Shown here: positions 16,578 to 24,299 of the stretch, piece after piece
Layout: each line of letters begins with the position of its first letter
How positions within the stretch are numbered: position 1 is the first letter of the stretch
Assembly: GCF_034927245.1 (NCBI RefSeq)
Contig: NZ_JAYFQK010000005.1
Coordinates: forward strand, 1-64,000
Reading direction: 5' to 3'
DNA length: 64,000 nt
From: Desulfitobacterium_A sp034927245
GTDB lineage: Bacteria; Bacillota; Desulfitobacteriia; Desulfitobacteriales; Desulfitobacteriaceae
Translations under genes and position numbers: made by a program
Notes under the pieces: model-generated
What the model saw: only the letters and a program-made list of their open reading frames with translations
Database searches by the model: none
Told to the model about the DNA's origin: nothing

Positions 16578-17747
16578 TTATTTAATATATACGACTACCG
16601 GCCGTACACCCCATGACCTAGCCGCTTCCTCCGAATTCATATAGAGATCAATTTTGTTTCCCTTAATCGCGCCGCCTGTGTCTAAAGCAACTCCATCTCC
16701 ATAGCCTTCAACATAAAGGGAACTGCCTAAGGGAATAACGCGCGGATCAACAGCGACAACCCCATAACGTACGGAATTTCCGGTTGCCGTAATCGAGCCC
16801 GAAGAATAGGCACTCGCGTTTACAATAAGAGCTCTTTTAAAGTTTATCGTCCTGCCGCCACGGGAAACAGAAGTTTGACTTCCACGCGCAACAACTTGAT
16901 TCACCGGTGTTTTGGTAACCTCTTGCTTTTGGACATCTCGTTTAACTTCTTTGCCATCTTCGAAGGTTACCTTTACGACTTGCTCATTAAGCCCATTTTC
17001 TCCTTTATTCAGGGTTCGATCCGGAAAACCGACCGGAAAATCGGCGGGTTGAGCAACCACTTGATAAGGTATTTCTGTCGTTACTGTCTCTTCCTTTTCC
17101 GTAACCCTTACAACCTTGATTTCATCGTCTTCTTTCAAGGTTTGATCCAAAGGCAGCGAGACTTTGTCTTGCTCACTCAGTGTGATTCCAAGTTTATTAA
17201 GTGCTTCAGCAACAGTACGAGGCGCTAAATAAGTATCAATTTCTTTACCATCAACATCGACGTGAATGGGGATAGCCCGTTTCACTTCTATTTCCATATT
17301 AGCCACTAATGGACTTTGACTGTCAATATCAATTTCATCTGTCTGCTGGATATTTAGCCCTAACCGATCTGATATATCTTGCAATGCTTCACCCACAGTT
17401 TGTTGAGGTGAACGGCCCGGATATTTATTACCATCAAGATATAGCGTGAGCGGAAGGCTTCGAGTAACATTAACCTCCAATCCCTTTTCAACTTGAGTTG
17501 AACGATCAGGGACGACAAGGTCTTCCGGATAAATACCAAGTCCTGAGTATCTCAGAGCGCCATCTACCGAATCACTAATTGTCGTTATACTAACGACCTT
17601 TCCATCAATGTGGACGTTAATTGTCTTCGCTTTTAATACAACAATAATTGTAATAACCAATAGTATTCCCAATAAAGTCGCGAGTATTTGAGTCTTGCGG
17701 GAGCTATGGACTAGCGGATTAGCCTTTGGTCCCGTTTTCTCAATCAT
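16578..17747 (-). CDS. yabE: YabE-like DUF348/G5/3D-domain cell-wall protein
   Basis: A 389-residue secreted or membrane-anchored wall protein. A membrane segment lies at about 20-42. Repeats of the DUF348 ubiquitin-like module follow (about 45-85, 100-145 and 158-205), then a G5 domain (ETVTTEIPYQVVAQP...), then a C-terminal 3D domain with VIPLGSSLYVEGYGDG and DTGGAIKGNKIDLY. The acidic residues of the 3D domain suggest MltA-like lytic transglycosylase chemistry on peptidoglycan. This architecture equals Bacillus YabE, and the position beside tatD/metG and rnmV also fits. GGGGGG precedes the ATG. The 3D half is a paralogue of the next gene's. Confidence 0.9.
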   Translation of the reverse strand: MIEKTGPKANPLVHSSRKTQILATLLGILLVITIIVVLKAKTINVHIDGKVVSITTISDSVDGALRYSGLGIYPEDLVVPDRSTQVEKGLEVNVTRSLPLTLYLDGNKYPGRSPQQTVGEALQDISDRLGLNIQQTDEIDIDSQSPLVANMEIEVKRAIPIHVDVDGKEIDTYLAPRTVAEALNKLGITLSEQDKVSLPLDQTLKEDDEIKVVRVTEKEETVTTEIPYQVVAQPADFPVGFPDRTLNKGENGLNEQVVKVTFEDGKEVKRDVQKQEVTKTPVNQVVARGSQTSVSRGGRTINFKRALIVNASAYSSGSITATGNSVRYGVVAVDPRVIPLGSSLYVEGYGDGVALDTGGAIKGNKIDLYMNSEEAARSWGVRPVVVYIK

Positions 17748-17850
17748 TATATCCCCCCATGAATTTCTTGGAACATTTCCAATGTCAACTTACAACCTCA
17801 TTTTATCTTATAAGTGGTCAGCTGTCAAAATAATTTACATTTTATCCCAT

Positions 17851-18690
17851 CTAAGCATTGATGACATAGACCTTGACAGGCCGCCTTCCCCAATTAATGC
17901 ATCTTTGGAAGCTGGGAAAAAACACATCGATTATATTCCCTTTGATTAATCCACCCGTATCAGCAGCCACTGCATATCCATAACCTTCAACATAAACTTG
18001 TGTCCCTAATGGAATCACTCGCGGATCAACCGCAATTATCCCCTCCCTAGGCTCAATCCCTGTTGCCGTTTTATTGCCTGTATAAGTATAAGCCGTTGCT
18101 TCCATGACCATTACCTTCCGGATATTAAGCTGACTTACATCGGCTTCAGATTTACTCTCAGGCTTTACAGCTGCAATAGGCTTTGTATTACGTAAGACCA
18201 CACGTTTCTTGGGTGCCTCAAGCATAAACTGATGTGTTATTTTCTCACTCGTGATTTCTCCATTGACTTGAGTTATTTTAATGACCTGCCGTTCAACTCC
18301 TTTTTTCCCTTCATCCTTAACCTTGGTTGTACCGGGGCTAAGCTGGTTTGACTCCTCATATTCCGTTTCCACCGGAACTTCAACATCGATAATTCGGAAT
18401 TCCGTATGAACCTGCGCAACGGCTTCTGGCAAGGCTTGCTCCGAGGCAGCCTGTTCAATCGCAGCATCCCTCGGCAGTACTTCTTTGGCCGAAGACGGTA
18501 TTGTCGTTGCCGGCGCCGGCGCTGACTGAAACAGAGGAACTGTTCTTTGGGGTAAATTCTCCATAACTTTATCCATAGGTAAGTAAACCAAGGTCGTCCC
18601 CGCGATTAACAACCCGCTCCCTATATATACACTTCGGTTTTTTGCAATACGCCAATAATCCATATAGTTAGCTATCGGCAATGAATACAT
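17851..18690 (-). CDS. G5-like/3D-domain cell-wall protein
   Basis: A 279-residue protein with a membrane segment at about 20-38, a Pro/Ala-rich stretch, a reduced G5-like region (VETEYEESNQLSPG...) and a C-terminal 3D domain (MEATAYTYTGNKTATG, VIPLGTQVYVEGYGYA, DTGGLIKGNIIDVFFPS). The 3D domain is clearly related to that of its downstream neighbour, but the DUF348 repeats are missing, so the pair looks like a tandem duplication that later diverged. A peptidoglycan-cleaving role is inferred. AAGGAGGGG precedes the ATG. Confidence 0.85.
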   Translation of the reverse strand: MYSLPIANYMDYWRIAKNRSVYIGSGLLIAGTTLVYLPMDKVMENLPQRTVPLFQSAPAPATTIPSSAKEVLPRDAAIEQAASEQALPEAVAQVHTEFRIIDVEVPVETEYEESNQLSPGTTKVKDEGKKGVERQVIKITQVNGEITSEKITHQFMLEAPKKRVVLRNTKPIAAVKPESKSEADVSQLNIRKVMVMEATAYTYTGNKTATGIEPREGIIAVDPRVIPLGTQVYVEGYGYAVAADTGGLIKGNIIDVFFPSFQRCINWGRRPVKVYVINA

Positions 18691-18793
18691 TCTTTCCCCT
18701 CCTTATCTTAAATTATGATAGGTACAAGCAAAAAAGAACTTCCAGGCAACCCTAAAACTTTTCACTAAGTTGGCTGTAAAGTTAATCGCCATG

Positions 18794-18841
18794 CGTGGCA
18801 CACCACGAAAAAAACCATCCCTTTTCGAGATGGCTTTTTTA
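18794..18841 (-). terminator. terminator of the Fic gene with adjoining perfect CGTGG palindrome
   Basis: CCATC and GATGG (18816-18834 region) form a hairpin with A- and T-runs on both sides, so it can act in both directions. Directly beyond the T-run on the minus strand lies CGTGGTGTGCCACG (18794-18807), a perfect 5-bp stem with a 4-nt loop. Confidence 0.75.
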
Positions 18842-18865
18842 ATATTATGCTGTTGACTAGATGCC

Positions 18866-19660
18866 TTAGGTAAAATCTGCTAAGCCTTTGCGTTCCAGCT
18901 TCACGCCATTGGCAAGTGCCAAGGCCTTTCCCCATGTTTTTCCAATTTCATATTTAAAAAACTCATAAAGGGGATTTAAATCCTCGGCTTCATCATACTT
19001 TTGCAGGCACTCGTAATACATCCGCTTATCCTCGTTATAGACGATAAGGGGCGGATGATTATGTGTCATGAGATAGTAATTCATGAGTGTCCTGCCGACA
19101 CGTCCGTTACCGTCTGCGAAGGGATGGATATACTCAAACCTTGCATGAAAATAGGCGGCGGCTTTTAAGACATCTTTGCCCTCGTATGCGTTGATTTCGG
19201 CAATCAGCTCTGTCAGGTCTTTTTCCACATCTTCCGCAGCAGCGCCCACTTCATGGATGCCGGTTACATAATCGTGCTTTTTAAATTCGCCAGGCCGTTC
19301 CCTATTTTCAATATACCTGCGCTCATCATATGTCCCACCGGTGAGAACCTGGTGAATTTCCTTAACTAACTCTATGCTGAGAGGCTCCTTTTTCACTATT
19401 TTTTCTTTCAACAACTCATAGCACAGCTTTTGGTTTTGCTGTTCAAACAGGGCATGGGGACTTCCGGTATAGTCTACAACCCTACCGTTTTCAAAGATCT
19501 CCCTTGTATCATGATAGGTGATTTCCTCGTTTTCTATCCTTCCGGAATGAAACGCAAATAGGATGCGGAAGCTATTAAGGTATTTATCTAAATCAGCGGC
19601 GGATGCAATTTTGTATGACTGCCACAGTCCAACCGCCCGGTTATATTGATCCAAGCGCAT
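18866..19660 (-). CDS. Fic-domain protein (AMPylase type), class II
   Basis: A 264-residue Fic protein. The catalytic loop HPFADGNGRVGR (169-180) is complete, with the catalytic His. An N-terminal helix carries SGRIEN (39-44), matching the (S/T)xxxE(G/N) inhibitory motif, so activity should be self-restrained (class II). Fic enzymes usually transfer AMP to protein hydroxyls; the target here is unknown. It interrupts the Bacillus-like order between the 3D proteins and tatD and has its own extended -10 promoter, so it looks like an accessory insertion. The ATG at 19660 lies almost against its AAGGAGG; TTG two codons on (19654) has better spacing. Confidence 0.92.
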   Translation of the reverse strand: MRLDQYNRAVGLWQSYKIASAADLDKYLNSFRILFAFHSGRIENEEITYHDTREIFENGRVVDYTGSPHALFEQQNQKLCYELLKEKIVKKEPLSIELVKEIHQVLTGGTYDERRYIENRERPGEFKKHDYVTGIHEVGAAAEDVEKDLTELIAEINAYEGKDVLKAAAYFHARFEYIHPFADGNGRVGRTLMNYYLMTHNHPPLIVYNEDKRMYYECLQKYDEAEDLNPLYEFFKYEIGKTWGKALALANGVKLERKGLADFT

Positions 19661-19670
19661 TCCTCCTTTT

Positions 19671-19692
19671 TTACATTATTTGTTACATTATA
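19671..19692 (-). promoter_or_regulatory. extended -10 promoter of the Fic gene with direct repeat
   Basis: On the minus strand TGGTATAAT is an extended -10 (TGnTATAAT), about 30 nt before the Fic start. TTACATTAT occurs twice on the plus strand (19671-19679 and 19683-19691), 12 bp apart and overlapping the -10, so a self-regulating operator is possible. Confidence 0.45.
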
Positions 19693-19715
19693 CCACACTT
19701 CACGAGGTTAAAATT

Positions 19716-19743
19716 AGTCCGAAAACCTTACGGTTTCCGGACT
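19716..19743 (-). terminator. terminator after tatD
   Basis: AGTCCGAAAACC pairs with GGTTTCCGGACT around a 4-nt loop, with TAATTTTA on the minus-strand 3' side. It closes the metG-tatD unit and lies just upstream of the Fic promoter. Confidence 0.65.
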
Positions 19744-19778
19744 AGAGCAATTCTATATAAAAATTTTTGTTTTGGATT

Positions 19779-20543
19779 CTATTCAACCTTAAATAACGTT
19801 TGAGCGTTTTGAAAGGACTGCTGAGCTATTTCCTCTAAACTCAGCTCGCGAAGTTCGGCAATTTTAGCGGCAACTTGGCGGACATAAGTCGGCTCATTGC
19901 GTTTCCCTCGATAGGGTTCCGGCGTTAAATAAGGTGAATCCGTCTCTACGAAGAAACGATCAAGCGGGACCTTACCGGCAACTTCAACGGTTTGACGATT
20001 GTTTTTAAAGGTGAGAGGGCCGGCAAAAGAAAGATAAAAACCTAAATTTAAAACTACCTTGGCCATTTCCCAAGAACCGGAGTAACAATGGAATACACCG
20101 CCGTGCTTTGGAGGATGTTCCTTCACGATTTTCAAAAGATCTCCGTGGGCATCACGATCATGAATAATAATAGGCAACCCTGCTTCATTAGCCAATTCAA
20201 TCTGCTCAATAAATATCTTTTGCTGAATTGAGCGAGGAGAAAGATCCCGGTAATAATCGAGCCCGATTTCTCCCCAACCGATTACTTTTTTATCCTTGGC
20301 AAGCTGCAAAAGGGTTTCCCATGTATCTGCACTTACCCCTTCTGCATCATGAGGATGGACACCAACCGCCGCATAAATAAAATCATAACGATGGGCTAAT
20401 TCCACGGAATTCTGAGAAGAGGGCAAATCATATCCGATATTGGTGACGCGCGAGATCTGCGCTTTTTTCATATTTTCAAGAACCTGTTCAAAGTCCTCCT
20501 GATAACGGGGATCATCGAGGTGGGCATGAGTATCCCAAATCAT
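19779..20543 (-). CDS. tatD: TatD-family metal-dependent deoxyribonuclease
   Basis: A 254-residue TIM-barrel hydrolase. Metal ligands are visible: DTHAHLDD (His6/His8), GWGEIGLDYY (Glu), PIIIHDRDAHGD (His), FHCYSG (His) and ETDSPYLTP (Asp). TatD proteins act as DNA 3'-5' exonucleases or endonucleases in repair and DNA turnover. Its ATG overlaps the metG stop by 4 bp, so it is translationally coupled to metG. The metG-tatD order is the same as in Bacillus (metS-yabD). Confidence 0.95.
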   Translation of the reverse strand: MIWDTHAHLDDPRYQEDFEQVLENMKKAQISRVTNIGYDLPSSQNSVELAHRYDFIYAAVGVHPHDAEGVSADTWETLLQLAKDKKVIGWGEIGLDYYRDLSPRSIQQKIFIEQIELANEAGLPIIIHDRDAHGDLLKIVKEHPPKHGGVFHCYSGSWEMAKVVLNLGFYLSFAGPLTFKNNRQTVEVAGKVPLDRFFVETDSPYLTPEPYRGKRNEPTYVRQVAAKIAELRELSLEEIAQQSFQNAQTLFKVE

Positions 20544-22504
20544 TTTACACGGGCTCCGCCGGGTAAATCTTTCTGAACCGTCAGTACCTCTAAAACACCG
20601 TCTTGCGAAGCAGCCAAAATCATCCCCTGTGAAACAATTCCCCGTAATTTTGCCGGTTTAAGGTTGGCTACAATGACCACTGATTTTCCCACAAGATCCT
20701 CAGCCGTGTAGTGTTGGGCGATTCCCGAAACGATGGTGCGCTTCTCACCGGATACCTCTATTTCTAATTTCATGAGTTTATCCGTTTTTTCTACTCTTTC
20801 CGCTTGAAGAATTTTTGCGACCCGCAAATCAATCTTCGCAAAGTCATCAATTGTAATTTCCTCTTTGATCGGCTCAAATTGAGGCTTTACTTCCTCAGGT
20901 GTCTTGTTTTGTTCTTGATTCACATCTTGGTTCATATCTTGATTCATGTTTTGATTCTCCTCCTCAGTTGTCCATTGGGATAAATCCACACGGGGGAATA
21001 AAGGCTGACCTTTTTCAACCCGCGTCCCCCTAGGTATCATGTTCCATTGATCAATATCTTCCCAACGCAGCATCTCTTGATCAACCCCGAGAAGCCGGAA
21101 CATTTTACTCGGAAGTTTAGGCATAAAAGGTGCACAAAGAATTGCAAAAATGCGTATTGCTTCGGCAAAGGTATGTAAAACATGATCCAACCTTGCCTGA
21201 TTATCCTCTTGTTTAGCCAGTGCCCAAGGTGCTGTTTCATCGACATATTTATTCATACGGGCAACCAGGCGCCAGATACTTTCTAAAGCACCCGCCGGAT
21301 CTAAAGCTTCCATTCTTTCCTCAACCTTAGCTTTAACTTCCCGGCTCAAAGCCTTAAGCTCCTGTTCTAAGGCTGTATCTTCTCCGGCGTTAGGAACAAT
21401 GCCCCCCCGATACTTCACGATCATCGCCAGACTTCGGGAAGCAAAATTACCTAAATCGTTTGCTAAATCACTATTAAGGCGCTCTACGAGATTTTCCTCT
21501 GAATACGTTCCATCTGCTCCGACTTGCATTTCACGAAGAAGAAAGTAACGAATAGCATCCGAGCCATAACGCCGAATCAACTCAAAAGAGTCTTGAACAT
21601 TGCCGCGCGACTTAGATATCTTTCCGCCTTCCTTGCTTAAGAACCAACCATGTCCATACACTTTCTTCGGCAAAGGAATTCCCAGGGCAATTAAGATAAT
21701 TGGCCAAATAACGGCATGGAAACGCACAATATCCTTGCCCATTAAATGAACCTCAGCCGGCCAATACTTTTTATAGAGCTCACCATCGGGATATCCCAAT
21801 GCCGAAATATAGTTAATCAAAGCATCAAGCCATACATAGACCACATGCTTGGGATCAAAGGGGACTTGAATTCCCCATTGGAACGTCGTTCTCGATACAC
21901 AAAGATCTTCCAGACCGCCTTCGATAAAACGAATCATTTCGTTGCGCCGCGAAGCCGGTTGAATAAAGTCGGGATTCTCTTGAATGTGCTTAAGCAAAAC
22001 ATCCTGATATTTTGACAACCTGAAGAAATAACTCTCTTCTTTTAATAATTCAACCTCGCGCCGGCAATCTGCATTCGGACATTTGCCATCGATTAATTTG
22101 CTTTCAGGCCAAAACGTTTCACAAGGTGTACAATACCAGCCCTCATACTCGGACTTGTAGATATCGCCTTGATCATGCAGTTTAGTAAAAAGAGCTTGGA
22201 CGACTTTATGATGACGTTCCTCTGTCGTACGAATAAAGTCATTATTAGAAATATCCAACTCATCCCAAAGCGATTTAAACCGTTCAACAATCCCATCGAC
22301 ATAACTTTTAGGATCTAAACCTTCACTTTCAGCTTTACGGACAATCTTTTGAGCATTTTCGTCCGTACCCGTCAAAAAGTAAACATCGTCACCTTTCATG
22401 CGATGATAGCGGGCAAAAGCATCTGCCGCAACTGTCGTATATGCCGTCCCAATATGAGGAGTTGCATTAGGATAAAAAATCGGTGTCGTTATGTAATATT
22501 TCAA
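20540..22504 (-). CDS. metG: methionine-tRNA ligase
   Basis: A class I synthetase that charges tRNA-Met. The HIGH-type motif is PHIGTAYT, the zinc knuckle is CTPCETFWPESK...CPNADC, and the signature loop is GGKISKSRGN. The C-terminal 110 residues form an EMAPII/Trbp111-type tRNA-binding domain (DFAKIDLRVAKILQAE). A low-complexity linker made of Asn-Gln-Asp-Met units joins it to the catalytic body. A TTG at 22504 (MKYYITTPIFYPN) has an AGAGAGG about 9 nt upstream; the ATG three codons earlier touches that site, so TTG is preferred. The length (about 654) is normal. A promoter lies at 22616-22643, and no T-box leader is seen in the short gap. Confidence 0.97.
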   Translation of the reverse strand: MKYYITTPIFYPNATPHIGTAYTTVAADAFARYHRMKGDDVYFLTGTDENAQKIVRKAESEGLDPKSYVDGIVERFKSLWDELDISNNDFIRTTEERHHKVVQALFTKLHDQGDIYKSEYEGWYCTPCETFWPESKLIDGKCPNADCRREVELLKEESYFFRLSKYQDVLLKHIQENPDFIQPASRRNEMIRFIEGGLEDLCVSRTTFQWGIQVPFDPKHVVYVWLDALINYISALGYPDGELYKKYWPAEVHLMGKDIVRFHAVIWPIILIALGIPLPKKVYGHGWFLSKEGGKISKSRGNVQDSFELIRRYGSDAIRYFLLREMQVGADGTYSEENLVERLNSDLANDLGNFASRSLAMIVKYRGGIVPNAGEDTALEQELKALSREVKAKVEERMEALDPAGALESIWRLVARMNKYVDETAPWALAKQEDNQARLDHVLHTFAEAIRIFAILCAPFMPKLPSKMFRLLGVDQEMLRWEDIDQWNMIPRGTRVEKGQPLFPRVDLSQWTTEEENQNMNQDMNQDVNQEQNKTPEEVKPQFEPIKEEITIDDFAKIDLRVAKILQAERVEKTDKLMKLEIEVSGEKRTIVSGIAQHYTAEDLVGKSVVIVANLKPAKLRGIVSQGMILAASQDGVLEVLTVQKDLPGGARVK

Positions 22505-22615
22505 GAGACTCATCCTCTCTAAATTATTTAGCGCTTTTAATTATTATAAAGTTTTACGCGAACTTTTACAGATTAAATTCAATAATTTTTGTCAAGTTTC
22601 CCTACAATAAAGTCA

Positions 22616-22643
22616 ATTATACCTTTAAAAAAAGAAATGACAA
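22616..22643 (-). promoter_or_regulatory. sigma-A promoter of metG-tatD
   Basis: On the minus strand TTGTCA and TATAAT are 16 nt apart. It drives metG with a leader of about 100 nt, too short for a T-box riboswitch. Confidence 0.6.
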
Positions 22644-22661
22644 CTTTTTTTCAAAAACCCA

Positions 22662-22690
22662 TTGACTTTAAATGGTACCATTGGTATCAT
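22662..22690 (+). promoter_or_regulatory. abrB promoter with palindromic spacer
   Basis: TTGACT (22662-22667) and TATCAT (22685-22690) are 17 nt apart. The spacer and -10 region contain the perfect 12-bp palindrome AATGGTACCATT (22671-22682), followed by TGGTATCAT, which repeats part of it. An operator for self-repression is the natural reading, since abrB is autoregulated in Bacillus. Confidence 0.65.
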
Positions 22691-22736
22691 AAGGTTGTAG
22701 TAAATTGTCGAATGTTGTTAGAAGGAGAGAGTTCCT

Positions 22737-23012
22737 ATGATGAAATCAACCGGAATCGTAAGAAAAGTAGATGAACTTGGTCGTGTTGTACTTCCAATCG
22801 AACTACGCAGAACTTTAGGTATTGACGAAAAAGACGCACTCGAAATCTATGTCGACCAAGAAAAGATCATCCTCAAAAAATATGAGCCTGCTTGTGTTTT
22901 TTGTGGTAATGCCAGCGATGTCCAAGTTTTCCGCGGTAAAAATGTTTGCCGGGAATGCGCTGCTGCTATGGGAGCAACAATCGCTGCCAGCAATGAATCA
23001 GAAGCTGTTTAA
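22737..23012 (+). CDS. abrB: AbrB-family transition-state regulator with four-cysteine tail
   Basis: A 91-residue DNA-binding protein. Residues 2-50 are nearly the Bacillus AbrB swapped-hairpin domain (STGIVRKVDELGRVVLPIELR, RTLGIDEKDALEIYV). The C-terminal part differs: CVFC (about 54-57) and CREC (about 72-75) form a possible zinc knuckle where Bacillus AbrB has a second swapped hairpin. It represses stationary-phase and sporulation genes during growth. It is divergent from metG, as in Bacillus. ATG codons at 22737 and 22740 share one AAGGAGAG site; either may be used. Confidence 0.93.
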   Translation: MMKSTGIVRKVDELGRVVLPIELRRTLGIDEKDALEIYVDQEKIILKKYEPACVFCGNASDVQVFRGKNVCRECAAAMGATIAASNESEAV

Positions 23013-23028
23013 TAAATCCCTGATACAT

Positions 23029-23057
23029 AAGAAGGTGCAATGCCTTCTTCTTTTTTT
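23029..23057 (+). terminator. terminator of abrB
   Basis: AAGAAGG pairs with CCTTCTT around a 7-nt loop, followed by C and seven T. Confidence 0.85.
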
Positions 23058-23068
23058 GTCCCGGATTA

Positions 23069-23090
23069 GGGGCTGTTTCAAAACAGCCCC
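23069..23090. terminator. hairpin terminator between abrB and rsmI
   Basis: GGGGCTGTTT pairs perfectly with AAACAGCCCC across 2 nt. It most likely ends the minus-strand rsmI unit. Its GGGGCTGT arm is the same as in the terminator at 14289-14343. Confidence 0.7.
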
Positions 23091-23103
23091 TTAATTGTCA
23101 GCG

Positions 23104-23943
23104 TTATTTTCCCTCCAGAACTGCTTTATAAACTTCTCTCTTACTTATTCCGTATTTTTGAGCAACACATTTCATAGCTTCCTTCGGCTGTAAACCTTGA
23201 TTAATTCCCGCTTCCACTTCTTTTTTCCAATCTTCCGGCCCGCCCTGAAGCGGCACTTCTTTATAGGGAGCTAAAAGAACACAGATTTCTCCGCGAGGGG
23301 GATTCATCCGGAATTCGGCCAGCAAGTCTTCTAACAGTCCCTGATGAACCGTTTGATGGAGCTTAGTGAGTTCACGCACAACTACAGCTTCACGGTCTCC
23401 GCATACCTCTAACAGATCAGCAAGGGTATCTACCAATCGGTGCGGAGCCTCATAGAAAATTTGGGTAAATGGCAACTTTGCATATCCTTGAAGTTCACGC
23501 CTTCGGGCACTTTTGGTGGAAGGCAGAAAACCGTGAAAAATAAAATGATCATTCGGAAGCCCTGAAAGAACCAAAGCTGTTAAACCTGCATTAGGTCCGG
23601 GTAAGACATCGACAGGTATCTTTGCGGACAAGCACATGCGAATAACCTCTTGTCCGGGATCAGAGATTCCCGGCATCCCGGCATCGGAAACTAAAGCAAT
23701 GACATCCCCGCCTTGAAGTCTGCGGATAAGTTCCAGAGCTTTTCCTTTCTCATTATGCTGGTGATAGCTTGTCAAAGGGGTCGTAATCCCAAAATGCTCT
23801 AATAGCTTTCGAGAATGCCGTGTATCCTCCGCCGCAATCACATCAGCCTCACGCAAAACTTCAAGAACGCGCAAAGTAATATCCCCTAAATTCCCGATCG
23901 GCGTCGGACAAACGTAAAGCGTCCCTTTCTCAACTGTAGACAA
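23104..23943 (-). CDS. rsmI: 16S rRNA (cytidine-1402-2'-O)-methyltransferase
   Basis: A 279-residue tetrapyrrole-methylase-fold enzyme that methylates the ribose of C1402 in the ribosomal P site. Motifs: TLYVCPTPIGNLGDITLR at the N terminus, AAEDTRHSRKLL, ALVSDAGMPGISDPG and VLPGPNAGLTALVLSGL. The start is TTG at 23943 with AGGAGC upstream. It sits between abrB and yabA, as in Bacillus (yabC), though the Bacillus genes yabB and yazA between yabA and yabC are absent here. Confidence 0.96.
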   Translation of the reverse strand: MSTVEKGTLYVCPTPIGNLGDITLRVLEVLREADVIAAEDTRHSRKLLEHFGITTPLTSYHQHNEKGKALELIRRLQGGDVIALVSDAGMPGISDPGQEVIRMCLSAKIPVDVLPGPNAGLTALVLSGLPNDHFIFHGFLPSTKSARRRELQGYAKLPFTQIFYEAPHRLVDTLADLLEVCGDREAVVVRELTKLHQTVHQGLLEDLLAEFRMNPPRGEICVLLAPYKEVPLQGGPEDWKKEVEAGINQGLQPKEAMKCVAQKYGISKREVYKAVLEGK

Positions 23944-23987
23944 TATATAACGCTCCTATCAAAAAATCCTTACCCAACAAAACTTCC

Positions 23988-24299
23988 CTAATCCTTCCTC
24001 AAAAAGGCCATGCAAAACAAGCAATCTCCATCCTCTAAGGGTTGTCCAAAATGGAGATGACAAATATGAAATCCTTCTTTATATAATTTCACTAAGTTAT
24101 CATGAGCAACACCCTGCAGATGCTCCGCGTTGGCAATAACCCGCTCCGTTTCTTGTTCTGGAATTTCACATAATTCTCGCTTAAGCCGAGCATTTTCTTC
24201 TTCCAGACTTTCAATGTACGGGCGTAAGCTTCGTACCTCTTCGAGCAGGGAATTCACTTTCTCCTCTACTTCAGTTAAAGCCTGGGTCAATTGACTCAT
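23988..24299 (-). CDS. yabA: replication initiation control protein YabA
   Basis: A 103-residue negative regulator of initiation that binds DnaA and the DnaN clamp. The N-terminal half is a coiled coil (ALTEVEEKVNSLLEEVRSLR) that forms the tetramer. The C-terminal zinc domain shows CHLHFGQPL and GDCLFCMAFL, giving the His/Cys ligands of the family. It overlaps the ricT stop by 4 bp, so it is translationally coupled in the holB-ricT-yabA unit. The oriC and DnaA it controls lie about 28 kb away in this window. Confidence 0.93.
   Translation of the reverse strand: MSQLTQALTEVEEKVNSLLEEVRSLRPYIESLEEENARLKRELCEIPEQETERVIANAEHLQGVAHDNLVKLYKEGFHICHLHFGQPLEDGDCLFCMAFLRKD

Noticed and set aside
22514..22736. 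T-box riboswitch upstream of metG
   Set aside because: The gap is about 220 bp, shared with the divergent abrB promoter, and no TGGNACCGCG-type T-box sequence or terminator is seen.
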